Below are positions 38,637 through 47,781 of a stretch of DNA of 64,000 bases, piece by piece. Numbering within the stretch: position 1 is the stretch's first letter; each line of letters opens with the position of its first letter. Position numbers and translations under genes: made by a program. The DNA is from Lysobacterales bacterium (lineage in GTDB: Bacteria > Pseudomonadota > Gammaproteobacteria > Xanthomonadales > Ahniellaceae). The stretch covers positions 124,001-188,000 of the forward strand of contig JADKHK010000005.1 of NCBI GenBank assembly GCA_016721845.1, in the 5' to 3' direction. Under the pieces are notes generated by a model that saw only the letters and a program-made list of their open reading frames with translations, did not search any database and was not told the DNA's origin.

Positions 38637-38650
38637 TCAACTTGATGCAA
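38600..38650. promoter_or_regulatory. Operator-like repeats between divergent tns operons
   Basis: TTGCATCAAG (38600-38609) and its exact inverse CTTGATGCAA (38641-38650) flank a further copy TTGCATTCAA (38631-38640). The last two together form a near-palindrome over the start codon of the HTH gene (38634-38636). The inverse copy is 50 bp before the start of the rightward operon. Probably a binding site for the HTH protein. Confidence 0.55.
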
Positions 38651-38699
38651 AACGTAGATCGGCGATCTTCTTTCAACCATCGAAAACTGCAGACAGAAA

Positions 38700-39851
38700 A
38701 TGTCAACTCTTCGCCATAGGATCATGCCGAATCGATTGCTGGGTTGGCTTCCGGAGCACTCCACGGTCGACTCCCAATGGCCCGCGCTGGCAGGCTATGA
38801 CGCCATTGATCTGGCTGCTGCTTATGGGACAGGCGCGTACTATCGATGGCCAGTTTTTGATCGACAACGCTACGCGTCAGTTCTCCCTGCGCCACTGCAA
38901 CTGTGGGCCCCGAAATTCGAGCAAGAGGGCCCTCAAGGCTACGAGGGTGGGCGGCACACAACCCCACCGAAACTTTGCACGGAGGCGATGAATTTTCCGC
39001 TGACCAGAGTCAGCTGGCTTCAGCGTCTTGACGAAGCGGGATCGACCTCTCGGCTCGACTCTCCGATCGACCGAAATGCATTTGCGAATCCACACCTGTT
39101 ACTCCGGGAGGGATTTCGATTGGCGAAGATTTCAGGGCACCGACATGGCGTTGAGTCGCCCGAATTTGCACTCGGATTGGCGTTGGTTGCTCTTGGCAAC
39201 GTTGGCATCCTGCATCGCCGGGAGTGCAGCATCTGCTTCAGATTGGCGGTCCCTGGACTCCGGCGCTGCGGTGCACACTCGCAGTCCAAGCTTTTGCCAG
39301 GGGGCCATCAATCTCAACAGCAGAGCAGTGCAGCAGCGTCACGATCCGCGCGCAGAGCCGCGGAACAACTCGACTGGCCCCATTCGCGGCCGTTCTCGAT
39401 GTCAGTGGGTTACTACGAGGAATGGACGACGGCAGCGGTACTCTGGCCCGATCTGATCATGGCGCCACCCCATGTCGTGGATGGAATTCGCGAGTCGCTG
39501 CGCGCTTCGCCAAGTGCGCAAACGGTCCTGCCCACCGAATTTGAGCGGATCGAATTTGCGGCACAGCTTGAAGCGCTACGATCCTGCATCGATCCGCTCG
39601 AGTGGTTTCCCTCGATTTGGCCGGCGAAGATACGCGTGTTCGACGCGTGGCTGAGCGTTCAGCGGGTAATCGCCCCAGGTGCGCCGCCGGGCGGTTTGAG
39701 GAAGGAAAACGCATCAAGGCTGCAGCTCGCCGTGAATCTGCTCGTAAACGGGAAATCGAAGGCGGAGATCGCCGACGATCTCGGGATCAGCCGGTCCCAC
39801 TTGAGCCAGCTGTTTCGTCGCGGTGCGCGTTCCCGTCGTGATCCGAAATGA
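38700..39851 (+). CDS. Unrecognised zinc-motif/HTH protein encoded with tnsD
   Basis: 383 residues. No known TniQ, TnsE or Cas signature was found. Visible features are a possible zinc site CSICFRLAVPGLRRCGAH (CX2C-X10-CX2H) near residues 180-197 and a C-terminal helix-turn-helix GKSKAEIADDLGISRSHLSQ (about 354-373). The N-terminal part has PNRLLGWLPEH and aromatic-rich stretches. Its stop overlaps the tnsD start (ATGA), and it is divergent from the HTH-tnsABC operon. It may help choose or bind DNA targets or act as a regulator of the transposon. This is inference from context and the C-terminal HTH. Confidence 0.6.
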   Translation: MSTLRHRIMPNRLLGWLPEHSTVDSQWPALAGYDAIDLAAAYGTGAYYRWPVFDRQRYASVLPAPLQLWAPKFEQEGPQGYEGGRHTTPPKLCTEAMNFPLTRVSWLQRLDEAGSTSRLDSPIDRNAFANPHLLLREGFRLAKISGHRHGVESPEFALGLALVALGNVGILHRRECSICFRLAVPGLRRCGAHSQSKLLPGGHQSQQQSSAAASRSARRAAEQLDWPHSRPFSMSVGYYEEWTTAAVLWPDLIMAPPHVVDGIRESLRASPSAQTVLPTEFERIEFAAQLEALRSCIDPLEWFPSIWPAKIRVFDAWLSVQRVIAPGAPPGGLRKENASRLQLAVNLLVNGKSKAEIADDLGISRSHLSQLFRRGARSRRDPK

Positions 39852-41635
39852 GCGCACAATCTTCGGGAACGGCGAGCCCTTGGGGTCTGGGCGGAGCCCC
39901 CATGCTGGGTTCTTTATTGCCCGATGAACTGCTCTACAGTTGGTGCAGCCGACATCACGTGGTCGCCGGAAATCTTCGGCACGCGTCGACCTGTCGGCAA
40001 CTTTTTGGGCATCCGCATTTGGGAAGTGCTCACGACTTCCCGTGCCGGCTCGAAGAATTGGTGATGCGCACTCGTGGATTGCTTGGAACGGTTGAGTCGA
40101 TCGTCTACTCGCACACGATTCTGCCGTACTACCTGAGGTTCGGTGACGCAAATCGAGTGGCGACTACGATGTCCCGAGTGCGTCAGGGTGGTGCAGGTGC
40201 GCTGAAGGCAGCGCTTGGTCTGCTTGCGACGCGCATGGGCGCACACCATCCATTAAGGGCGTGTGCAAGGTGCATGCGCAGCGATGCCGATCAATACGGC
40301 ACGCCCTATTGGCATGTGAGTCATCAGTTGCCGGGAGTACTGATCTGTCCGGCTCATGGGGAGATGCTTCTCGGGTCGCTCGTCAAAACGAGCGGCGAGG
40401 GTCGTTTTGAGTGGTCGCTGCCGCATGCGGACCTTTTCCAACGATCCGATATCGAAAGACGTCAGTTTGAAGTCGACGATTTCACACGTCAGTCGATTGC
40501 CAACTTGGCGACATGCTCCGTGCAGATTCATTCCGCGGACCGGGAACTTCTGATCGACCCCATCCGCTTAGCATCGGTCGTGCTCCGCCGGCTGCAGACG
40601 ATCGGGTTGGCAACTATCGGCGGCAGGATAAGGCATGACGGATTTTGCGCGGAACTATTGAAGCTGACACGAAGCCTTCGATCGATAGACGTACTAACCG
40701 CGCTACCCCAAACAACGGCGTCTGCTGCTTCGCAGTTCAATCGCCTAGTGCAGACGCCGCGTTCGATTGCCCATCCCATCCGATATTCAGTCCTGATCCT
40801 TGCCTTCTTTGGGTCTTGGGGGGGCTTCGTTACGGCTTACCAATCCGACGATCATCACGACTTGGGGTGCGCGAACGATGACGCTGGACATGCGCCGGCC
40901 ACGAATCTTGTTGAGTCCCAAAAGCAGCTCCAGCGGGCGGAGATCTTGCGACTTGTCATCGGCGGCAAGTCCTACCGAGCGGCGGCTCGAACAGTTGGCG
41001 TAGACGTTGCGACTGCAATTTCGTGGGGCGCGGCGGCGGGTATGGAGGTCAGTCGTCGACCAAAAATCGTGACGGCCGAAGTTCGGGCACGTGCCATGGC
41101 CGCTTTGGAGGCAGGGAATTCGAGAGAGGACGTGATTGCCTGCTCTGGGATCTCACCCAGCGCATTGCGGTACCTAGTCAAGACCGAGGGCGGGCTGCAA
41201 TCGAGGTGGAAGGAGGCTTGCGCCGGGAAGGTTCGCGAGGATGTGCGGCGAAAATGGATGCACATGATTGCCGAGAACAGTGCGTTGTCCTCGTCCGATC
41301 TCCGCGCACTCGCGCCGGCCGAATTCGCATGGCTCTATCGGAACGACCGTCATTGGATGCGGGACGTCGCTTCCGGCCTACCTCACGCGCCATTGACCAA
41401 CAATGCTCGGGTGAACTGGGTTGAGCGCGACACCGCTTTGGCCGAGGCTGTTCGACTCGCCGTGAGCAGCCACCAAGATCTGTTCGACAACCGAGTCCTG
41501 ACCCGCGCGAAACTGTACCAGTTGGTTCCGAGACTCAAGGGAATGGTGAGTGATTTGTATCGGCTGCCTCTCACGCGCGCTGCGATCGAAGAGGTACTTG
41601 CAGCCCACGGTCGCTTAACTCTCGGACCGTTTTGA
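39848..41635 (+). CDS. tnsD: TnsD/TniQ-family target selector
   Basis: 595 residues. The N-terminal TniQ domain begins GSLLPDELLYSWCSRHHVVA with RQLFGHP and PCRLEEL, followed by the zinc pattern CARCMRSDADQYGTPYWHVS...GVLICPAHG. The long C-terminal part has at least two HTH-like repeats (GKSYRAAARTVGVDVATAIS and SREDVIACSGISPSALRYLV) and fits the DNA-binding region of TnsD, which is absent from short TniQ proteins. TnsD recognises the 3' end of glmS and recruits TnsC; the element's location matches. The start overlaps the upstream gene by 4 bp. Confidence 0.85.
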   Translation: MSAQSSGTASPWGLGGAPMLGSLLPDELLYSWCSRHHVVAGNLRHASTCRQLFGHPHLGSAHDFPCRLEELVMRTRGLLGTVESIVYSHTILPYYLRFGDANRVATTMSRVRQGGAGALKAALGLLATRMGAHHPLRACARCMRSDADQYGTPYWHVSHQLPGVLICPAHGEMLLGSLVKTSGEGRFEWSLPHADLFQRSDIERRQFEVDDFTRQSIANLATCSVQIHSADRELLIDPIRLASVVLRRLQTIGLATIGGRIRHDGFCAELLKLTRSLRSIDVLTALPQTTASAASQFNRLVQTPRSIAHPIRYSVLILAFFGSWGGFVTAYQSDDHHDLGCANDDAGHAPATNLVESQKQLQRAEILRLVIGGKSYRAAARTVGVDVATAISWGAAAGMEVSRRPKIVTAEVRARAMAALEAGNSREDVIACSGISPSALRYLVKTEGGLQSRWKEACAGKVREDVRRKWMHMIAENSALSSSDLRALAPAEFAWLYRNDRHWMRDVASGLPHAPLTNNARVNWVERDTALAEAVRLAVSSHQDLFDNRVLTRAKLYQLVPRLKGMVSDLYRLPLTRAAIEEVLAAHGRLTLGPF

Positions 41636-41778
41636 CTGCCTCACTTGCTTACCCCGGAACGGGTGCAGCAGCAAACCAATCATTAATGATCACCGATCGT
41701 GTGAGGCTGCGTCGCATGAATCGTTGAAATCGGTTTCCGACACCAAGTAGAAATTCGGTGCCATGAAATGCTGATCGC

Positions 41779-42195
41779 TCACGGCGTCACGAAGTTGCCC
41801 TCGCCGAATTCGCGTGATGCCAGCGCCAGAACGCGGGAGGGATCATCGGGAAAGACGTCGGCTGGGCAGCGCCCGTCCAGCGCCTCGCGAACGCTGTACA
41901 GCCAAAAGGCGCGTCTCCAGCCGCCCGCATCGCCTTCCGACGGAAGTGTGGCCAGAAGTATTGCAACCTGAGGCCGCAGGCGGCCCTCACCATCAAATTG
42001 AAAGTCCGGGTGCAAGTAGGTGCGTTGCGACTTCGACCACACACCCAGCAGACGTCCCGCGGCGCGTAATGCGGCGGCGGCCTCTCCAGGTTCGACTTCG
42101 AACCCAATCTGCTGACCCACGCGCGCGGACGTGGGCCACCCCAAGTTCAGGAGGATGCGTCGGCGTCTCGCGGCAGCCTCTGAAGACGGAATCAT
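41779..42195 (-). CDS. DUF2384-type (Xre/MbcA/ParS toxin-binding) protein
   Basis: 138 residues from ATG 42195 with AGGA 7 bp upstream (a TTG at 42222 adds nine residues). The N-terminal half may be a helical domain. The second half has RLLGVWSKSQRTYLHPDFQF and the tail REALDGRCPADVFPDDPSRVLALAS, which resembles the C-terminal antitoxin domain that wraps RES-type toxins. No toxin gene is adjacent on the same strand, so it appears orphaned or serves another role. Confidence 0.5.
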   Translation of the reverse strand: MIPSSEAAARRRRILLNLGWPTSARVGQQIGFEVEPGEAAAALRAAGRLLGVWSKSQRTYLHPDFQFDGEGRLRPQVAILLATLPSEGDAGGWRRAFWLYSVREALDGRCPADVFPDDPSRVLALASREFGEGNFVTP

Positions 42196-42346
42196 TATCC
42201 GGTCCTGCGAACGAGTGCTCAAGGCTACGGCAGACTTAGCTCGTCTGCACAGGCGAATTCTAAGTTGACCAAGGCCACTGATTGAGCGGCCAGGCTAACA
42301 ATTCCGGCAGTACACTGCCATCTCCCAGTTTGCGGCGCCCGCAACC

Positions 42347-42667
42347 ATGCTGCGTCTTGCGATTTCCACACCGCCCGTCTTCCTCGTACCGCCGATCTTC
42401 GCGCTCGAACGCGATAACCCCCAATTCTCGGGCGCGGTTAACAATATCTGCCAGTGCGCCGACCTCGGCGAACGCCGCCTTGGCAAATTCATGGACATCC
42501 TCGGCTCCATTCAGGTCGTCGGTATTGTCAGCTGTTCCAAGGACTTCTTCGGCCAGCGGCACTTCGAAACCAAGAACCAACAACTGCCCGCCATCGAGGC
42601 TGACCTCATGCCCGGATGTGCCAACGCATTCCGTCGCGGCCTCCATTCTGATTTGCACGCAGCATGA
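42347..42667 (+). CDS. Doubtful small gene before hsdR
   Basis: 106 residues whose frame overlaps the hsdR start by 4 bp (ATGA). Third codon positions are C/G-rich as in the hsd genes, which favours this strand over the opposite frame at 42260-42658. The sequence (SGAVNNICQCADLGERRLGK and so on) shows no known family or membrane segment. It could be a small regulator or non-coding upstream DNA. Confidence 0.25.
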   Translation: MLRLAISTPPVFLVPPIFALERDNPQFSGAVNNICQCADLGERRLGKFMDILGSIQVVGIVSCSKDFFGQRHFETKNQQLPAIEADLMPGCANAFRRGLHSDLHAA

Positions 42668-45048
42668 ACAAGAAGTCCCTAAGCGAACGCGACATCTGCA
42701 CCAAGTTCATCACGCCCCACGTGGTGGCCGCAGGGTGGGATGTGGACACGCAGGTTCGGGAGGAGGTCGGCTTCACCGACGGACGCATCTACGTCCGTGG
42801 CAAGATGCACGCGCGCGGCGCGCAAAAACGCGCCGACTACATTCTCTATTTCAAGCCGAATATTCCTATCGCTGTCCTCGAAGCCAAGGACAACAATCAC
42901 ACGGTCGGTGCGGGTATCCAGCAGGCACTCAGCTACGCGAAGCCGCTTGATGTCCCATTCGTCTTCAGCAGCAATGGCGACGGCTTTCTGTTCCACGACA
43001 AGACCGCGAGTTCAGGTGCCATCGAGAAGGAGCTTCCTCTCGATGCCTTCCCATCACCAGAGGATCTCTGGCGAAAATACAAGGCATACAAGGGTTTGTC
43101 AGAAGACCTCGACCCAATCATCGCTCAGGACTATTTCTCTGATGGTTCAAGTCGCTCGCCGCGCTACTACCAGCAGATCGCCATCAACCGTACCGTCGAG
43201 GCCGTCGCACGAAAGGAAGGTAACAACCGCCACCTGCTCGTCATGGCAACCGGTACAGGCAAGACCTATACCGCTTTCCAGATCATCTACCGCCTTTGGA
43301 AGAGTGGGCTGAAGAAGCGAATCCTGTTTCTCGCCGATCGCACCGCGCTTATCGATCAGACCGTCCGCGGCGATTTCCGCCACTTCAAGGAGGCGATGAC
43401 GGTCATCAAGCACAAGCAGATCGACACCGCCTACAACATCTACCTTGCGCTCTATCAGGGCCTTTCCGACAACAACGACATTGACGCTTACAGGCAGTTC
43501 AGCCCGGAGTTCTTCGACCTCATCGTCGTGGACGAGTGTCATCGCGGCAGTGCTCGCGAGGACAGCAAGTGGCGCGAGATTCTTGAGTACTTCAAAGGCG
43601 CGACGCACATCGGCATGACCGCAACGCCGAAGGAAACCAAGGAGATCTCCAGCACCGAATATTTCGGCGACCCGCTCTACACCTACTCGCTCAAGCAGGG
43701 GATCGACGACGGCTTTCTTGCGCCCTACAAGGTCATCAAGATCACGCTCGACATTGACGCCGAAGGCTGGCGCCCGCCGGCGAGCTTCAAGGACAAGGAC
43801 GGCCAACTGGTCGAGGACCGCATCTACGGTCGCACGGACTTCGACAAGCACATCATCGTCGAGGAACGCCGCCAGATTGTGGCGCGGAAAATCACCGAGT
43901 TCCTCAAAGGCAGCGGTCGCTTTTCAAAGACGATCGTCTTCTGCGTTGACATCGAGCATGCCGAGGGGATGCGCCGGGAACTGGCGAACGCCAATGCCGA
44001 CCTTGTTTCCGCCAATAGCAAATACGTGATGCAGATCACCGGAGACAACAAGGAGGGGAAAGACCACCTCGACGCCTTCATCAGTCCCTCTGAGCTCTAT
44101 CCCGTCATCGCCACCACGTCCAAGCTCATGACCACTGGCGTTGATGCGCAGACCTGCAAGCTCATTGTGCTCGATTCGAACATCGGCTCGATGACCGAGT
44201 TCAAGCAGATCATCGGGCGCGGCACCCGCATCAATGAGGACTTTGGCAAGCACTACTTCACCATCATGGACTTCCGCAACGTCACTGCGCTCTTTGCGGA
44301 CAAGGACTTCGATGGCGACCCCGTCCGGGTCAAGGAAGCCAGAGAGGACGACGATATTTCTGACACCGACAACGAGACCGACGATCTCCCGGTAACCGAC
44401 GATCTGACCGGCGATGAAATCGCCTTCCCCGAGCCTGAGAAGCCGGATGTCACCATCGACGGCGAGCCTCTTCCGCCGGAACGCCGCAGTAAGGTCACCG
44501 TCAACGGTGTCGAAGTGACCGTCGTCAAAGAGCGGATCCAATACATGGGCGATGACGGCAAGATCATCACCGAGAGCTTGCGCGACTACACCCGCAAGAA
44601 CGTCCGTACCGCCTACAGCTCGCTGGATGCCTTCCTCACCTCATGGAAGAAGTCCGACAAGAAGCGCGCGATTGTCGAGGAACTCGAACAGCACGGCGTC
44701 ATCTTCGCCGCTCTGAATGAGGAAATCGGTTCGGCTTTCGATCCCTTTGATCTGATTTGCCACGTCGCCTTTGAGCAAAAGCCCCTTACGCGGAGAGAGC
44801 GCGCCGAGCAGGTGAAGAAACGCGACTACTTCACCAAGTATGGCGACCTCGCCCGCAAGGTCATTGCTGCACTGCTGGACAAGTATTCGGACCAAGGCGT
44901 GCTCGACTTGGAGAATCCCGAGATCATCCGCCTCGATCCGCTCAGCAGACTCGGCTCGCCTGTGGAGATCATTCGCGCCTTCGGTGGAAAGCCTGCCTAT
45001 GACGCAGCCATCCAGGCCTTGACCGACGAACTTTACAAAGCAGCCTGA
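42664..45048 (+). CDS. hsdR: Type I restriction enzyme, R subunit
   Basis: 794 residues. The N-terminal PD-(D/E)XK nuclease has Asp58 (RADYILYF) and Glu73-x-Lys75 (AVLEAK). The helicase has motif I MATGTGKT (194-201), II VVDECHRGS, III GMTATPKE and VI IIGRGTRINED. The C-terminal helical part contacts the methylase. HsdR, with HsdM and HsdS, translocates and cuts unmodified DNA far from the recognition site. It is followed 5 bp later by hsdM, then hsdS, all in one direction. It appears intact. Confidence 0.93.
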   Translation: MNKKSLSERDICTKFITPHVVAAGWDVDTQVREEVGFTDGRIYVRGKMHARGAQKRADYILYFKPNIPIAVLEAKDNNHTVGAGIQQALSYAKPLDVPFVFSSNGDGFLFHDKTASSGAIEKELPLDAFPSPEDLWRKYKAYKGLSEDLDPIIAQDYFSDGSSRSPRYYQQIAINRTVEAVARKEGNNRHLLVMATGTGKTYTAFQIIYRLWKSGLKKRILFLADRTALIDQTVRGDFRHFKEAMTVIKHKQIDTAYNIYLALYQGLSDNNDIDAYRQFSPEFFDLIVVDECHRGSAREDSKWREILEYFKGATHIGMTATPKETKEISSTEYFGDPLYTYSLKQGIDDGFLAPYKVIKITLDIDAEGWRPPASFKDKDGQLVEDRIYGRTDFDKHIIVEERRQIVARKITEFLKGSGRFSKTIVFCVDIEHAEGMRRELANANADLVSANSKYVMQITGDNKEGKDHLDAFISPSELYPVIATTSKLMTTGVDAQTCKLIVLDSNIGSMTEFKQIIGRGTRINEDFGKHYFTIMDFRNVTALFADKDFDGDPVRVKEAREDDDISDTDNETDDLPVTDDLTGDEIAFPEPEKPDVTIDGEPLPPERRSKVTVNGVEVTVVKERIQYMGDDGKIITESLRDYTRKNVRTAYSSLDAFLTSWKKSDKKRAIVEELEQHGVIFAALNEEIGSAFDPFDLICHVAFEQKPLTRRERAEQVKKRDYFTKYGDLARKVIAALLDKYSDQGVLDLENPEIIRLDPLSRLGSPVEIIRAFGGKPAYDAAIQALTDELYKAA

Positions 45049-45053
45049 CCTCG

Positions 45054-46490
45054 ATGCCCAATATCTCATCCATCATCAAGAACGTCCGAAACATCATGCG
45101 GCAAGACCGCGGCGTTTCCGGCGATGCACAGCGACTGGAACAGCTCGGCTGGATGCTTTTCCTGAAGATACTCGACGACAAGGACCAGGAACTCGAACTC
45201 ATCCGCGACCGCTACCAGTCCGTCATCCCGGAGAAGTTCCAGTGGCGGAACTGGGCCGCCGATCCCGAGGGCATCACCGGCGAAGAGCTCATCCTCTTCA
45301 TCGACCATCCCACCGACGGCCTCTTCGCCCGTCTCCGCCAGCTCAAAGCGCCGCATGCCGCCCAGCGCGCCATGCTCGTGCGCGAGGTCTTTGACGGTTC
45401 GAACAACTACATGAAGTCCGGCTACGAGATGCGGAAGGTCATCAACCAGCTCAATGGCTTCGACTTCAACAACTCCGACGACCGCCACATCTTCGGCACC
45501 GTCTATGAGTCGATCCTGCTTGAGCTGCGAGATGCCGGAAACAAGGGTGAGTACTACACGCCTCGCGCCATCACCCAGCTGATGACGCAGATGACGAATC
45601 CGCGCCTCGGCGACCATGTGCTCGACCCCGCCGCTGGTACCGGCGGCTTCCTCAGTGCCGCCATTGATTACATCCGGGAAAAGGAAGTCCGCACCCTCGA
45701 CGACGAAGCGATCCTGCAAAAATCGATCACTGGCTGGGAACTGAAACCCGTCTCCTACGTCCTTGGCCTCACCAATCTCATCCTCCACGGAATCGACGTG
45801 CCGGACTGGCATTACATCGACAGCCTCAAGACCGAATACAACACCATCGGCCCCAAGCAGCAGGTAGAGGTCATCCTCGCCAATCCGCCCTTCGGCGCCA
45901 GCATCGCCGACGGCGTTGAGACGAACTTTCCCGCTACCTTTCGATGCAGGGAATCGGCCGACCTCTTCATCGTTCTCTTCATCCAGCTTCTGAAGCCAGG
46001 TGGCCGCTGCGCCATTGTCCTGCCGGACGGTTGCATCACCGGCGACGGCTACAAGGAGCGCATTCGCGAAAAGCTCCTCACCGACTGCAACCTGCACACC
46101 ATCGTCCGCCTGCCGCAGTCGACGTTCCACCCAGCGACAGTCTCGACGAATTTGCTCTTCTTCGAAAAAGGCACGCCGACCAAGGAAATCTGGTTCTACG
46201 AGCACCGCCTGCCCGAGGGCCAGAAGAGCTACTCCAAGACCAAAGGCATTCAGTTCAGCGAATTCGCGCCCTTGATCGAGTGGTGGACCAAACGCGAAGA
46301 AAATGAAGTCGCGTGGAAGGTGAAAGTCGGCGACTTGAAGCGCGGGTTCGATCTCGATGTGAAGAATCCGAACTCTGCCGTCACCGAGCACGAACTCAGC
46401 GTTCCCGAGTGCCTCACAGCTCTGCGAAATTCTCTTGACCGCGTAGCCAAAGCCCTGGTCGCGGTGGAAAAGGAATTCGTCCAAGGATGA
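45054..46490 (+). CDS. hsdM: Type I restriction-modification methylase, M subunit
   Basis: 478 residues. The N-terminal HsdM helical domain is followed by the N6-adenine methylase core with motif I DPAAGTGGFL (191-200) and catalytic motif IV ANPPFGAS (276-283). EYYTPRAITQLM marks the usual entry to the domain. The C-terminus is coiled-coil-like for HsdS contact. It methylates adenine at the sites chosen by HsdS. The stop overlaps the hsdS start by 4 bp. Confidence 0.95.
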   Translation: MPNISSIIKNVRNIMRQDRGVSGDAQRLEQLGWMLFLKILDDKDQELELIRDRYQSVIPEKFQWRNWAADPEGITGEELILFIDHPTDGLFARLRQLKAPHAAQRAMLVREVFDGSNNYMKSGYEMRKVINQLNGFDFNNSDDRHIFGTVYESILLELRDAGNKGEYYTPRAITQLMTQMTNPRLGDHVLDPAAGTGGFLSAAIDYIREKEVRTLDDEAILQKSITGWELKPVSYVLGLTNLILHGIDVPDWHYIDSLKTEYNTIGPKQQVEVILANPPFGASIADGVETNFPATFRCRESADLFIVLFIQLLKPGGRCAIVLPDGCITGDGYKERIREKLLTDCNLHTIVRLPQSTFHPATVSTNLLFFEKGTPTKEIWFYEHRLPEGQKSYSKTKGIQFSEFAPLIEWWTKREENEVAWKVKVGDLKRGFDLDVKNPNSAVTEHELSVPECLTALRNSLDRVAKALVAVEKEFVQG

Positions 46491-47743
46491 AACGCATCGG
46501 CGATATCCTCACGCGGAGCAAGATCGCCGTCGTGGTCGAAGACGGCACGAATTACAAACAGGTGACGATCCGCACAAACTACAAGGGTGTCTGTCTGCGC
46601 GGCACGCAGGACGGCTCCACCATTCTCACCAAGAACCAGTTCGTCGTCTCGGCAGGCCAGTTCATCCTCAGCCGCATTGATGCCCGCAACGGCGCATTCG
46701 GCATCATCCCGGACGAACTGGAAGGTGCGATTGTCACGAACGACTTCCTCGCTTTCGACATCAACGAAGAAAAGGTGGAGATCGAGTTCTTCAACGTCTT
46801 TCTCCAGTCGCCCGTCTTCCTCGAAGCCTGCATCAAGGCCAGTCGTGGAAACACCAACCGCAAGCGCGTCGATGAGGACTTCTTCCTCCAATACGAAGTC
46901 GCCCTGCCTCCCCGCGAGGAACAAACCCTACTCATTGAGCGCATTCATAGGGGCCGTACAGCCATCGGCACGGTGCAGCACGAGATCACCCGCCAAGAAG
47001 CCCTGCTGGCCAAGCTCAAGCAGGCCATCTTGCAAGAGGCGATCGCGGGCAAGCTAACCGCCAACTGGCGTGCCGCTCACCCGGACGTGGAACCCGCCAG
47101 CCAGATCCTCCAGCGAATCCAAGCCGAAAAAGCCCGCCTCGTCGCCGCCAAGAAAATTCGCCCCGAAAAACCCCTGCCCAAAATCACCCTCGCCGAAATC
47201 CCCTTCGAGATTCCTCATGGATGGGAGTGGTGCAGGCTCGGCAACATCCTAAATTTTTCGTCGGGCGACGGATTGACGTCTGCTCAAATGGCGGGCGGAG
47301 ATGTTCCCGTCTTTGGTGGCAACGGCGTGAACGGCTTTCATAACAAGGCAAACGTCGAGGTGGAGACAGTGGTGGTTGGTCGCGTCGGTGCCAACTGCGG
47401 CGCGGTCCACATGACACCCGCAAGAGCATGGGTGACGGACAACGCCTTCATCACCTCATTTTCGGAAGCCTGTCTGACGAAGGAGTTTCTTGTCCTGCTT
47501 CTTCGTTTTCTCGACCTAAATCATTTGTCGTTTGACGGAAGCCAGCCAGTCATCTCAGGCAAGCGAGTTTATCCACTCCCCACTCCTCTGCCGCCCATCG
47601 CCGAGCAAGCTGCGATCGTAGCGAGGGTGGAGGCGCTGATGACCACCTGCAGTGCGCTGGAAGCGGAAATCGAGCACGCCCGCACCCACGCCGCCCAACT
47701 CCTCCAAGCGGTCCTGAAGGAAGCTTTCGCCCCTGCCGCTTGA
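46487..47743 (+). CDS. hsdS: Type I restriction-modification specificity subunit
   Basis: 418 residues with the standard plan. TRD1 covers about 1-145. A central conserved helix (LLAKLKQAILQEAIAGKLTANW) follows, then TRD2 (about 230-375, PHGWEWCRLGNI... to LPPIAEQAAIVARVEAL). A distal helix (LEAEIEHARTHAAQLLQAVL) ends the protein. The two TRDs set a split recognition sequence that cannot be read from the protein. A conserved Gly-Lys-Leu repeat that would allow phase variation is not seen. The first TRD appears shorter at its N-terminus than in many relatives. Confidence 0.92.
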   Translation: MKRIGDILTRSKIAVVVEDGTNYKQVTIRTNYKGVCLRGTQDGSTILTKNQFVVSAGQFILSRIDARNGAFGIIPDELEGAIVTNDFLAFDINEEKVEIEFFNVFLQSPVFLEACIKASRGNTNRKRVDEDFFLQYEVALPPREEQTLLIERIHRGRTAIGTVQHEITRQEALLAKLKQAILQEAIAGKLTANWRAAHPDVEPASQILQRIQAEKARLVAAKKIRPEKPLPKITLAEIPFEIPHGWEWCRLGNILNFSSGDGLTSAQMAGGDVPVFGGNGVNGFHNKANVEVETVVVGRVGANCGAVHMTPARAWVTDNAFITSFSEACLTKEFLVLLLRFLDLNHLSFDGSQPVISGKRVYPLPTPLPPIAEQAAIVARVEALMTTCSALEAEIEHARTHAAQLLQAVLKEAFAPAA

Positions 47744-47781
47744 AAACACTGTTCGACATTCTCAATGCCGCGAGATGAAAC

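Noticed and set aside
42260..42658. A 132-codon minus-strand frame before hsdR
   Set aside because: Third-position GC pattern favours the plus strand, and the protein has the Val/Ala/Asp/Glu look of antisense frames opposite the hsd genes.
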